This document shows, piece after piece, positions 35,199 to 45,000 of a stretch of DNA of 52,166 nucleotides. A program made the position numbers and the translations under genes. Origin of the DNA: Candidatus Neomicrothrix sp. UBA6944 (lineage in GTDB: Bacteria; Actinomycetota; Acidimicrobiia; Acidimicrobiales; Poriferisodalaceae); contig DJZU01000077.1 of NCBI GenBank assembly GCA_002448715.1, forward strand, positions 1 to 52,166, read 5' to 3'. Numbering within the stretch: position 1 is the first letter of the stretch; each line of letters opens with the position of its first letter. The notes below the pieces were generated by a model that worked only from the letters and a program-made list of their open reading frames with translations, had not been told where the DNA came from and searched no databases.

Positions 35199-36701
35199 TC
35201 AATTGAGGTGCTTTGCCCCGGTTGCTTCGTTGAATTCGTCGATTCGGTTATCCCAGCTATCAATCAGTGGGCGGAGATCGTTCCACCAGCTTTGGTTTCT
35301 GCGTCGTTCAAAATCTTCGACTGAAATCCCCTGTTGCTCGACCCAGGTGAAATACCCAAGGTTGAACACGCGATTCCTGTTCGTCTCGTCCATATCGAGT
35401 AGGTCGTCAGTAGTGATATTAGCGAGATGCTTTACGACGGTATCTTCGCCTTCGGCATCATCGAATCCTTGCGGATAGTCGCGCCGCATTACTTTTTCTC
35501 GTTCTGAGTTGTACAGCTCAGAACCATCCGTGGCGACCGTAACTATCATGTCGTCTGGCCCTAGATCCCAGTGTTTGGCTGCTTTGATAGCGGCGAGCAC
35601 GTTGCAAATTGAGGAGTAACCGAGGTTGGTGAGCATCAACGCAAGATCAGAATTTACTCCCCAGCGCTCCAAGGCTCGAAGCCCGGCTGGGTTGTTGAAT
35701 GCAACATCGAGCTGATCGGTCGCGGTGTCAGAAATTCCTACAACGAGATCGGTGTTGGTCACATTGTGTATTAAAGGCATGTGTTTATCGCCAATGCCTT
35801 GGATGTTGTGATCCCCGAAGCCGTTGTACAGCATTGTTGGTACTTCGAGTGCTTCGACAGCAACAATTCGGGCTTTGTGGCGGTCTTTAAGATAGTCACC
35901 TGCTCCTAGAGTGCCCGCGGAGCCGGAAGCTGAAACAAAAGCAGCTAAGCGCGCTGGTCGATCAGATGTTGTGTGTAGGAAAATGGACTCAAGGGCCGGA
36001 CCGGTCACTGCGTAGTGCCCAAGATGGTTCGAGAATTCGCTGAATTGATTAAGAATTACGTTTGAATTATCGGCTTCAAGTCGGGCACATTCGTCATAAA
36101 TCTCTTTGACATTGGCTTCAGTCCCAGGGGTGCGTATTACGTCTTCGGGATAATCAATCCATCGCTCTAGCCATTCGAACCGTTCTCGGCTCATGCCTTC
36201 GGGTAAGACAGCGACTCCGCGACAACCCATAATCTTCGATATTGCTACGCCGCCCCTTGCATAGTTACCAGTAGATGGCCATACTGCTCGATTGATAGTT
36301 GGATCGAAGCGCCCAGTCACTAGGCGAGCGACCAGGCAGGAATAAGCTGCCAGCACTTTGTGGGCGCCAATCATTGGGAATCGGTTGCCCAGTGCCACGA
36401 GGATTCGAGCGTCTGTACCAGTCATCTGTGGCGGCAACTCAATGTGATCAGGTATTTCCGCGGGAGCTGATTGTGCGGTTGTGTTGAACCAATGAACGCG
36501 AAATAGATTTAGTGGGTTCGCAGAGTTTCGGTCAACGTCCTCTAAAGCATCGATTATGTCGGAATCTATGGTGGAGGGATCTCTTAACTGACTGAATCTC
36601 GGCAAAACGATGTTTCGTTCGCTGAAGCGAGTTACAGCGTTTTCAAACACTTTTTTGCCCGAAGGGTCAAATTCGTCGAAAATCGCTAATGGACGAGGCA
36701 T
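35199..36701 (-). CDS. Large fold-type-II PLP enzyme (about 500 residues)
   Basis: The core resembles cysteine synthase and tryptophan synthase beta-type PLP proteins: putative Schiff-base lysine in PMIGAHKVLAAYSCL (Lys115), PSTGNYARGGVAISK, GVAVLPEGMS, and a glycine loop SASGSAGTLGAGDYLK. It is longer than the ordinary 320-400 residues, with an extra C-terminal region of about 100 residues that I cannot assign (from about residue 400, for example VMRRDYPQGFDDAEGEDTV). ATG 36701 has GGGAGA just upstream. It is the first gene of the minus-strand operon and stands back-to-back with the 8-oxoguanine deaminase-like gene. A beta-elimination or beta-replacement is the expected chemistry. The substrate is unknown. 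Confidence 0.8.
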   Translation of the reverse strand: MPRPLAIFDEFDPSGKKVFENAVTRFSERNIVLPRFSQLRDPSTIDSDIIDALEDVDRNSANPLNLFRVHWFNTTAQSAPAEIPDHIELPPQMTGTDARILVALGNRFPMIGAHKVLAAYSCLVARLVTGRFDPTINRAVWPSTGNYARGGVAISKIMGCRGVAVLPEGMSRERFEWLERWIDYPEDVIRTPGTEANVKEIYDECARLEADNSNVILNQFSEFSNHLGHYAVTGPALESIFLHTTSDRPARLAAFVSASGSAGTLGAGDYLKDRHKARIVAVEALEVPTMLYNGFGDHNIQGIGDKHMPLIHNVTNTDLVVGISDTATDQLDVAFNNPAGLRALERWGVNSDLALMLTNLGYSSICNVLAAIKAAKHWDLGPDDMIVTVATDGSELYNSEREKVMRRDYPQGFDDAEGEDTVVKHLANITTDDLLDMDETNRNRVFNLGYFTWVEQQGISVEDFERRRNQSWWNDLRPLIDSWDNRIDEFNEATGAKHLN

Positions 36702-36773
36702 TCTCCCAAGATAGACCTATGAGTCCATAATTAGTCAACACGGAACCCTGGCAACGATGTCAAACTGTCCGCA

Positions 36774-38153
36774 ATGACTGATCCCGTTGACCTACTAATC
36801 AAAAACGCTTGGTTGGTAGCGACAATGGATGACCAACGTCGAGAGTTAACGGGTGGCTGGGTGGCGATCTCCGACGGGTATGTGGTTGGCCTAGGTACTG
36901 GTACTGAAGCACCGCCCAGGGCGCAAAGTTCAGTTGATGTGTCAGGGTGTCTCGTAACCCCGGGACTAGTGAATACGCACCATCACATGTTCCAAAATCT
37001 CACACGTGCTTATCGCCCAATGACGGCCGCTCCCTTATTTGGCTGGCTCCAGTCGTTGTATCCCCTCTGGACCAGTTCCATAGATGAAGAAGCCGTTTAC
37101 CTCGCAGCGTGGGTGGGTCTAGCGGAATTAGCTATGTCCGGTTGCACAACTACGACCGATCACCATTATCTGCATCCCGCTCGGGCAGGAGATTTACTAG
37201 CTGCCGAAATCCAAGCAGCCGTCGATCTCTCGATGAGGTTTCACCCTACATATGGATCAATGAGTTTGTCCGTGAAAGATGGGGGATTACCGCCGGATGA
37301 TGCAGTTCGCACCGAGGACGACATTCTGTCCGAAAGCAAAAGGCAAGTGGAACGATGGCACGATCCGTCTTTCGGCTCGATGATCCAAGTAGCGCTAGCC
37401 CCATGCTCGCCGTTTACCGTTACCCCAGACTTGATGCGCAGCACAGCTCAGTTAGCTGAACAACTAGACGTGAGGCTTCACACTCATCTCGCGGAAAATG
37501 CTGAAGATGATGAATACTCAATCGCACAATTTGGCCTGCGCCCCGTTGATTTGTTTGAAGACGTCGGGTGGCTGAGCGAACGAAGTTGGGGAGCACACGT
37601 TGTACGCCCTAACCCCGACGAGATAGCGCGTTTGGGAGCAGCTGGTGTCGGTGTCGCTCATTGCCCGAGCTCCAACATGATCTTGTCGTCAGGAATTGCC
37701 CCTGTAGTACAAATGAGAAACGCGGGATGTCATGTCGGTTTAGGTTGCGATGGCTCATCGTCGGCTGATTCGGCTTCCTTGTGGCAGGAGGCAAGATTGG
37801 CGATGCTTCAAGGCAAATTGAGTTCGGGTGCCGATCAAATGGACGCAAGAACCGCTTTAGAAATAGCAACTCGCGGAGGTGCTGCCTGCCTCGGGCGAAA
37901 TCGAGAAATCGGCGAATTGTCAGTTGGCGCCGTCGGAGACGTAGCTGTCTGGAAACTTGATGGTCCGCAATTTGCTGGTGTTATTGATGACCCAATTGAA
38001 GGATGGCTGAGATGTGGCCCAGTTAGCGCTGCACACGTCTTTGTTCATGGTCGAGCAATTGTCGAAAATGGCCATCTCACGAATCCTGATCTCGATGAAA
38101 TTCTCACGAGACACAGGCAAGCGGCACGGCGATTTCAACCGGAAAGAGCTTGA
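36774..38153 (+). CDS. 8-oxoguanine deaminase-like amidohydrolase
   Basis: A 459-residue amidohydrolase of the AtzB/TrzN/8-oxoguanine deaminase group. Family-typical stretches are LVTPGLVNTHHHMFQNLTRAYRP, LFGWLQSLYPLW, SGCTTTTDHHYLHPARAGDLL, FHPTYGSMSLSVKDGGLPPDD, VALAPCSPFTVTP, LHTHLAENAEDDEYS, VAHCPSSNMILSSGIAPV and LGCDGSSSADSASLWQEAR. Metal ligands HxH, the second-sphere histidines and the aspartate are all present. The characterised relatives convert 8-oxoguanine to urate, or deaminate hydroxytriazines. Divergent from the large PLP gene with 72 bases between them, it probably shares a regulatory region with that operon. The purine-type neighbours favour 8-oxoguanine or guanine. Confidence 0.85.
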   Translation: MTDPVDLLIKNAWLVATMDDQRRELTGGWVAISDGYVVGLGTGTEAPPRAQSSVDVSGCLVTPGLVNTHHHMFQNLTRAYRPMTAAPLFGWLQSLYPLWTSSIDEEAVYLAAWVGLAELAMSGCTTTTDHHYLHPARAGDLLAAEIQAAVDLSMRFHPTYGSMSLSVKDGGLPPDDAVRTEDDILSESKRQVERWHDPSFGSMIQVALAPCSPFTVTPDLMRSTAQLAEQLDVRLHTHLAENAEDDEYSIAQFGLRPVDLFEDVGWLSERSWGAHVVRPNPDEIARLGAAGVGVAHCPSSNMILSSGIAPVVQMRNAGCHVGLGCDGSSSADSASLWQEARLAMLQGKLSSGADQMDARTALEIATRGGAACLGRNREIGELSVGAVGDVAVWKLDGPQFAGVIDDPIEGWLRCGPVSAAHVFVHGRAIVENGHLTNPDLDEILTRHRQAARRFQPERA

Positions 38154-38218
38154 ATGAAGACCTTGATTTGAATTGTCAGAATCGGTACTTGAGTAGTTCC
38201 GCGACGTAGGCTCCTGAA

Positions 38219-38353
38219 ATGGGGCATTTGCGAACTTTCGCTGCAAACGACGCCGACGTTATTTCCGATGTGCAAGATCGGATTGCTCACCGATCCCTGC
38301 GTGAACACTCCGATCGGCTCCTTCCAGAAATGTATGCGGTTGAAGCCCCCTAA
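38219..38353 (+). CDS. Possible 44-residue ORF of unknown function
   Basis: ATG 38219 to TAA 38353 lies in the 246-base gap between the deaminase-like gene and the opposing serine-hydrolase gene. The predicted peptide is mixed and charged (it ends LLPEMYAVEAP), I do not recognise it, and there is no clear ribosome binding site. It may be a gene remnant or a chance frame. Confidence 0.15.
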   Translation: MGHLRTFAANDADVISDVQDRIAHRSLREHSDRLLPEMYAVEAP

Positions 38354-38399
38354 CGAGAAGGCCTACTCAAAGCAGGTTTCAGTACCCAATAGCAAACTG

Positions 38400-39704
38400 C
38401 TAGTCAGATCGGTCGGCTTTCACGGCGGATTCAACTAGTGGATAGAGAATGTTCGCTAGGCGTTGGCCGACCGAGCCTGTGCTTTCGACTACAAGGTACG
38501 CGCCGAAGCCATCTTCAGGTTGGAGCCAAGCGGTGGAGCCATACAAACCTGGATCTGTAAGTCGAAATGTTGACTGAGTTTCTTGGTTGGCCGATTCTCC
38601 GTAGCGGTTTCGGCTCTGAGTCCACCACCCCAAGCCGTAACCGATAGGCGACCCGTAGACCTCACCTGATCGGTTCCGTTGCATCAACGCGACACTCTTC
38701 TGCGACAAGACCTCATAGTGCCCGCACTTGCCATTATTTAGATGCATAGATAGAAGCTTCCCGTAGTCGCCAGTCGCTATATAGCCGCCGCCCCCAATGT
38801 GGGGGTTATCGGTCGGGGGTAGCAGTGATAGGTCACCAGACCAGTTGGGATAGTCGCCGGTCAATGCTTGAAGTGGGATCCAAGGGTTTGTGTATCCCAG
38901 TGATCTCATCTCGCAGGGTTGAACATAGATTTCATCGATTAAATCTGCCCATTGTTTGCCAGAAGCAACTTCGGCTACAGCGCCAGCGACCTGAAGTTGG
39001 ATACCTCCGTAACGAAACTCGGTATCTGGTGCAATAGTCCGTGGGTCAGAGGCAGCTATGGACAGAGCTTCGGCAGCACATTGTTGCAGCGAACTACTTG
39101 GCAAGAACATGCAAATGTAGAGAGGATCGTCGGGCTGAAGTCCCGGGATACCTGAACTTCCAGACAGCAATTGCACTGGAGTGATACTGCTGAGTTGACC
39201 CGCGTAATCGATGATGTCACCAATGGGTGCTTCGAGGTCCAGTATCCCTTTGTCGTGAAGGTGAACAAGAACTCCGGCACTGATGACTTTGCTTGTCGAC
39301 GCAATCAGGGAGATGCGATCAGCTGAAAACTCTCCCCAGTGGTTGTGATAGATAACTCCGCGGTTGCGATCAACAACTACAAAGCCAGCGCCATTTAATT
39401 GATTTTGATCAACAAAGTTTTTGATTGTTTCTGACACTCGGTCGAAGCTTCTTGGGGTTATCTCAGCCTTTCCAAATGTTGAGCTAGCGACCTCGCTCGT
39501 TGTTGTTACCGCATTAGTGGTCGACGTGGTCTGGACCGATGAGGTCGCAACTGACGTCGTTGTTGTCGCGTCTTTTTGTTTTTCGCCTGTAGTAGCGCTG
39601 AGAACAGGTTGAGAACTAGGAGCAGAATTGACTGTGTTTGCCCCAGCGCACGCGGTTAGAGCGACAACAGCGGCTGCACTCATCAACGAACGTAGATATG
39701 TCAT
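38400..39704 (-). CDS. Serine-hydrolase (beta-lactamase-related) lipoprotein
   Basis: The 434-residue protein has a signal peptide with lipobox LTAC at about residues 16-19. A Ser/Thr-rich linker of some 55 residues follows, and then a class C beta-lactamase/esterase-type domain. The catalytic SxxK is in LIASTSKVISAG, the second motif is probably RYGGIQL (YxG), and the late glycine motif is HIGGGGYIATGDYG. It should be anchored to the outer face of the membrane, acting as an esterase, peptidase or amidase. True beta-lactamase activity is not implied. The start overlaps the kinase stop by four bases. It is the last gene of a three-gene minus-strand operon. Confidence 0.88.
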   Translation of the reverse strand: MTYLRSLMSAAAVVALTACAGANTVNSAPSSQPVLSATTGEKQKDATTTTSVATSSVQTTSTTNAVTTTSEVASSTFGKAEITPRSFDRVSETIKNFVDQNQLNGAGFVVVDRNRGVIYHNHWGEFSADRISLIASTSKVISAGVLVHLHDKGILDLEAPIGDIIDYAGQLSSITPVQLLSGSSGIPGLQPDDPLYICMFLPSSSLQQCAAEALSIAASDPRTIAPDTEFRYGGIQLQVAGAVAEVASGKQWADLIDEIYVQPCEMRSLGYTNPWIPLQALTGDYPNWSGDLSLLPPTDNPHIGGGGYIATGDYGKLLSMHLNNGKCGHYEVLSQKSVALMQRNRSGEVYGSPIGYGLGWWTQSRNRYGESANQETQSTFRLTDPGLYGSTAWLQPEDGFGAYLVVESTGSVGQRLANILYPLVESAVKADRSD

Positions 39705-40690
39705 GAACGTGAAAGCAGGTTTTGTGCGGCTTGTTCTGCGCGTTCGATGACTATCGGAAAGTAGTCATATGCAGGTAACTCTGGTCGAGCATCTAGCCAA
39801 CCGACAATCATCAAGCTCCGAATAGCGAGGAAAAGATCTATCGACTCAATCTCGTCTAACGCCAGTTCATGAACCGAGCAGTAGCCCTCGAGAAAAGCTT
39901 GCCGAGCGGACGTAAACCAGGACTCGCCTATCCCAGGGTGAAGCGCTACAGCTATTTCGTGAGCGAACCAGCCGTAGCCGGCGTCGTCGAAATCGATAAT
40001 TGTTAACTCGTCGCCACTGCACATGATGTTCCCTAGATGGAGATCTGAGTGGATGAGACCGAAACGATCAGGCTTGGCAGAAAGGCCACCTAAGCCTTCC
40101 CTTAAAACCTTTCGGGCTTCACTGAAGATCGCCTTTTGTTTGTCGGTTAATGAGTTGACCCCCCAAAAACGACCCCATAAGGGGTTTTCACCAAGTAACC
40201 CGTCGATATCCCACCGTCGTCGCACAAAACTTTCCGGCGGCTCCCACATATATGAGTGAGATCGAATCTTCGCGGCGAGTGACCCGATTGTCTCGTAATG
40301 GGTGACAACGTCTTCTGAAGCATTGCTTAACGCACCTCCCAATGGTTGACCCGCAACCCAGTTGACGACCCCGACAATTCGTTGTTCGTTCGAATCCGCA
40401 TTGCCGATGTCAACCGAACGGTAATAATCCCCAGCTGGGGTTTGCAGGGCGGTAGGAACTGGTAATCCTGAGGCGGCGAGCGACTGGACCCACACCACTT
40501 CCGAATTCAGCTCCGCTAACTCGTTGTAGCCGGGGCGGTGAAACCGCATGACCACTTGTTTGTCAGAACTGATTCTTATCCGGCAAACAACGTTCTCAGT
40601 ATGAGATAACACGTCAATTTGTATAGGGTCGAGATTCCAAAAACCACATGCACGTTGCGCTGCTTCGACAAAATCAGGTTCGCTAGGCAT
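39701..40690 (-). CDS. APH/choline-kinase-like phosphotransferase
   Basis: The 329-residue protein has the aminoglycoside phosphotransferase fold: phosphate-binding region TENVVCRIRISSDKQVVMRFHRPGY, the catalytic loop LIHSDLHLGNIM and the metal-binding IDFDDAGYGWFAHEIAVAL. Coupling to a phospho-lyase-like aminotransferase gene (eight-base overlap) suggests a kinase for an amino alcohol or hydroxylated amino acid. Comparable gene pairs are hydroxylysine kinase with phosphohydroxylysine phospho-lyase, and ethanolamine-type kinases. An antibiotic-resistance role is less likely in this context. Confidence 0.85.
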   Translation of the reverse strand: MPSEPDFVEAAQRACGFWNLDPIQIDVLSHTENVVCRIRISSDKQVVMRFHRPGYNELAELNSEVVWVQSLAASGLPVPTALQTPAGDYYRSVDIGNADSNEQRIVGVVNWVAGQPLGGALSNASEDVVTHYETIGSLAAKIRSHSYMWEPPESFVRRRWDIDGLLGENPLWGRFWGVNSLTDKQKAIFSEARKVLREGLGGLSAKPDRFGLIHSDLHLGNIMCSGDELTIIDFDDAGYGWFAHEIAVALHPGIGESWFTSARQAFLEGYCSVHELALDEIESIDLFLAIRSLMIVGWLDARPELPAYDYFPIVIERAEQAAQNLLSRS

Positions 40691-41945
40691 TCAGTAAAGA
40701 ATCCTCAAATGCGTTCAAGAAAATCTGTGTGTGCTGATCTTCGAATACCAACGGCGGCCGAATCTTTAAAACATTGCCGTATTGTCCAGCTTTACCCAAG
40801 AGCACACACCGAGACTTCAAATTCTCAACCATTCGTTGCGCTCCGTCAGGATCAGGAATGTTGGTTCCCGGCTCCACCCAGTCAATTCCAATGAACAAAC
40901 CACTGCCGCGGACGTCACCGATTTGGGGATGAGTTCTTTGAAGTTCAGAAAGAGACAATTTTAGACGGCCACCAACTTCGGCTACCTGATGCACGAGACC
41001 CCGTTCTGTGATTTCGTCAATCACTGCTCCGCCGGCTGCCGCCTGCAGAGGAGAAGAAGCAAATGTGTTGAAGTAACGATGGCGCTCCCTAAAAGTTGTC
41101 ACCATTTCGTGGTTCGCCGCCATTGCAGAGATAGGGAACCCATTACCCATCGGCTTGCCCATACACACCACATCGGGTGCGAAACCGTTCACTTCGTAAC
41201 CCCACCAAGACCCGCTGCGTGCAAAACCCGCCTGAACTTCATCTGCAATTACCAAACCACCAGCAGCTGTCACCATCGCCGTAGCTTCCGCAAACCATCC
41301 TGACGGAGGGTTAGGTAATCCCTCATTGGCAAGAATTGAGCACAGCATCATTCCAGCGAAACCACCACTGTCGGCGAAAGAAGCGATTGTGGCTGCTAGT
41401 TGATCAAGATGTTCTTGCAACAATTCGCTCTCTGAAAGCCCTTCAGTAATTGGTCGAAACAGTTGGGGAGTTGCGATTGACTTGACGCCGTTTCGCTCAA
41501 CGCCGACCGGCAACCCAGATAGGCGACTTACGAGCGAAGAATTACCGTGGTACGTCGCGTCCGTGCAAATGATTCCCCGCTTGCCTGTTACCGTCCGAGC
41601 GAGCGTAAGCGCCATTTCAGTTGCCTCGGTACCGCTACATCCCAAAATTGCTGATTCGATTCCATCGTGGTGAAGGGCCACGAGCCTCTCCACGTAATCG
41701 ACGACGCCCTCATGTAGATAGCGACTGTGAACGTTTAATTTCGCGGCTTGTTGTGACAGGTTCGCGACGACCCTGGGGTTCGAGTGCCCCACGCAAGGAA
41801 CGTTGTTGTAGAGATCCAGATAACGCGCTCCTTCTGCATCTTGCAGCCACACGCCGGTTCCACTAACTAGCTGAATAGGGTCTTCGTAAAACAAGGGAGC
41901 GTGGTGTCCCATCGCTTTGTTGTGTCTGTCGAGAAGTCCGCTCAC
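40683..41945 (-). CDS. Class III aminotransferase, AGXT2L/phospho-lyase-like
   Basis: The 420-residue PLP enzyme has the class III aminotransferase pattern: YLDLYNNVPCVGHSNPRVV near the start, LNVHSRYLHEGVVDYVERLV, GLVIADEVQAGFARSG (PLP-binding aspartate), and VCMGKPMGNGFPISAM with the Schiff-base lysine. The combination of the NNVPCVGH and RYLHE segments matches the group containing ethanolamine-phosphate phospho-lyase and 5-phosphohydroxylysine phospho-lyase, more than plain ornithine or GABA aminotransferases. GTG 41945 is chosen. Longer frames would enter the divergent ABC exporter gene. With the downstream kinase it may phosphorylate and then eliminate phosphate and ammonia from an amino alcohol. 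Confidence 0.83.
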   Translation of the reverse strand: MSGLLDRHNKAMGHHAPLFYEDPIQLVSGTGVWLQDAEGARYLDLYNNVPCVGHSNPRVVANLSQQAAKLNVHSRYLHEGVVDYVERLVALHHDGIESAILGCSGTEATEMALTLARTVTGKRGIICTDATYHGNSSLVSRLSGLPVGVERNGVKSIATPQLFRPITEGLSESELLQEHLDQLAATIASFADSGGFAGMMLCSILANEGLPNPPSGWFAEATAMVTAAGGLVIADEVQAGFARSGSWWGYEVNGFAPDVVCMGKPMGNGFPISAMAANHEMVTTFRERHRYFNTFASSPLQAAAGGAVIDEITERGLVHQVAEVGGRLKLSLSELQRTHPQIGDVRGSGLFIGIDWVEPGTNIPDPDGAQRMVENLKSRCVLLGKAGQYGNVLKIRPPLVFEDQHTQIFLNAFEDSLLNA

Positions 41946-42021
41946 ATGCCTAGTGTTGCACTTCGTTTCCTCATAAGGAACTGAACACGCTTTCAGCCGC
42001 GGCAGCGTAGGATTCCGTCCG

Positions 42022-45000
42022 ATGTTCTTTGACTTGCGACTCTGGGCGCTCACCAAAGGCACTCGCGCTGCCATTGCTCAAGCAGTGACCATTGGCGTCA
42101 TCGCATCGCTCGCCGGCATCGCACGTCTCGGACTGCTTGGGTGGCTGCTCAGTAAAGTCTTTAATGGCGCTACCTTCAACGATCTAGTAACCCCAATGCT
42201 TTTAGTTGGGATCGTAATGATCAGTCGCGGGGTTCTAGAACATTGGCGAAAAATGGTGGCCCACCGAACCGCAGCCACCGTCCAACTCAAGCTCCGCTCT
42301 CAACTCCACAACCATGTCCTGCAACTCGGACCATCACATTTTGGGCATGTCCGCACTGGCGAAGTTTTGCTGTCCCTTGTTGAGGGCGTCGAACAACTAG
42401 AAGTCTGGTTTGGCGAATATTTACCTCAACTCATAGTTGCAGCTATTACACCTATAGCGGTTTTTGCGATCTTGTCTCCACTAGATCTTCCAGTCGCCGG
42501 TGTCTTAACGGGTTTCGCGTTAATCACTTTGCTAGCCCCAGCTGTGTTCCATCGATGGGACGCGGCCCGAAGCTTGGAACGACAAGAGGCCTACAGTAAA
42601 TTTGCTGCGGATTTTCTAGATTCGCTTCAAGGCTTAGGGACTCTAAAAGCTTTTGGACAAAGCGCTGAAAGAGGTCGCACGCTGGCCAAACGAGCACACG
42701 ATGTCTTCAAAAGCACAATGTGGGTGCTGGCTACCAACTCTCTTACCCGAGGTATCACTGACACCGGACTGGCTTTAGGAGCAGCAGTAGCTCTTACGCT
42801 TGGTGCTTACCGGGTGCAAGCGGGAGACATGGAAATGACGACGCTGTTGATCATATTGATGATCGGCATTGAAGTATTCCGTCCACAACGCGACCTTCGC
42901 GCTTTACTTCACAACGGGATGATGGGCCTATCAGCAGCGCAAGGCATCTTCAAAGTCTTCGACACCGAACCTCGGGTGCGTGAACCAAACGAACCCGTGG
43001 CTCTTCGGGAACCACTCGAACCACGCGTCTCATTTAATGACGTCACCTTCCGATACCCAGCAGCAACAGAAGCAACGCTTCACAAACTCAATATCAACTT
43101 AGAACCGGGTGAACGAATCGGGGTCGTAGGGTCGAGCGGTTCTGGGAAAAGCACCATCGCGAAACTCCTACTTCGCTTCTACGACCCCACAAACGGGCGC
43201 ATCACACTCGGCGGACACGACCTACAAGATCTTGCTGCACAAGACCGCTATGGGGCGATTGCCCTCGTGTCACAAGACACATTTCTTTTCCACGGAACGG
43301 TCCTCGAAAATATTCGGTTTGGTGCGCCTGACGCCGAAATGGAAGATGTTCGCCAAGCGGCAATAGATGCAAACGCTCACGAATTTGTCAACCAACTCCC
43401 AAATGGTTACAACACCGTCATCGGAGAACGCGGGATCCGCTTGTCTGGAGGACAACGACAACGAATAGCAATAGCCAGAGCACTACTAAAAGATTCCCCA
43501 ATTCTTGTACTCGACGAAGCTCTGTCATCAGTGGACGCAGAAAACGAAGCGGTAATTCAGGAAGCGCTCGACCGGCTTATGGTCGGTCGCACAACACTGA
43601 TATTCGCCCACCGTCTTTCAAGCGTCATCGCCGCAGATCGGATCCTTGTTCTCGACGCCGGCAACGTTGTCGAGTCTGGAACCCATGATGAACTGATGGA
43701 GAATCAGGGAAATTACTTTGCGCTCATGGCGGCTCAACTTTCAACCGAAAAAGTCGTTCGCCCTGCAACTGAAGAGTCGCAAACCGATAGCAACAAGGCT
43801 GATTCTTATCGCGACGCAACTGAACCAACAGATAACGAGATTGTTTCAGCGTCAGGCCTTGGATGGTTCGCGGCCATCAAATGGCTGTTCTCGGAAATAC
43901 GGCCATGGCGAACGAAACTGATTGCAACTTTTGTCTTCGGCGTTACTCGCGTCGCAGCACTCATAGGAGTAGGGGTCATCAGCGCACTCATCGTCGCAGC
44001 GGTTAAACGCGGTGAATCTTTCAGTGGTCTCCTCACCGCACTGATTATTGTTGCCCCGCTAGCAGGTATCTTGCACTGGCTGGAATCGTGGATAGCTCAC
44101 GACATGGCATTTCGAATGCTTGCCGAAATGCGTGTTGCCCTTTTCGCAAAAATCGATCAGCTCGCACCGGCATATTTAGTTCGCAGACGCACCGGCGACA
44201 TGGTCGCGATGGCCACCCACGATGTTGAGATGGTGGAGTATTTCTTTGCCCACACGGTTGCTCCATCATTTGTAGCTTTGTTGGTCCCCTCCACTGTATT
44301 GATCACTCTCAGCATTCTTGGCTGGCAAATGGCAGTCGCATTAATCCCCTTCCTAGCAGTCGTTGCCCTTAGCCCATTCTTGCTGCGAAAGCGGTTAGAC
44401 AAATTGGGCTCGGAAGATAGAGAAGCTTTAGGTGATTTGAACGCTTTCGTTGTTGACACAGTCCAAGGCTTGGGCGAGGTCCTGGCCTTTCAACAAACAA
44501 CCACGAGATCGAAGTCGTTTCTGCAACGAGTCCAACGTCACATTGACACACGACTTCCCTTCTACAGTGACCTTTCTCGTCAGACTGCATTACTAGAAGT
44601 GGCCACCGGCCTTGGTGGCCTAGCCGTCGTCGTAACCGGAGCAACGCTGGTTTCTGCCGGCGACCTGAACCCAACCACTCTGCCATTGCTTACCCTCCTC
44701 GCCTTAGCCTGCTTCTTACCAGTGTCAGAAATCGTCCATGTCGGCCGTCAGTTAGCAGACACCCTGGGCGCGGCCCGCCGACTCCATCAAGTTCACAACG
44801 AGCCGGTAGTCGTTAACTCAGCAACTGCTCCAACACCCATCAACATTCACAACGCAACTAATGCGGTTAGCTTCCACGAAGTCGAATTCAGTTATCCGGG
44901 GACAGAAATCCAGGCCTTAGCGAGAGTCTCGTTCGAAGTAGCTGCTGGTTCCACCGTCGCAATAGTTGGTCCTTCAGGGGCTGGTAAGACCACAGCAGCG

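Noticed and set aside
38400..39704. True antibiotic-degrading beta-lactamase
   Set aside because: The SxxK fold is shared with esterases and peptidases, it is an anchored lipoprotein with a long linker, and it sits in an unrelated metabolic operon.
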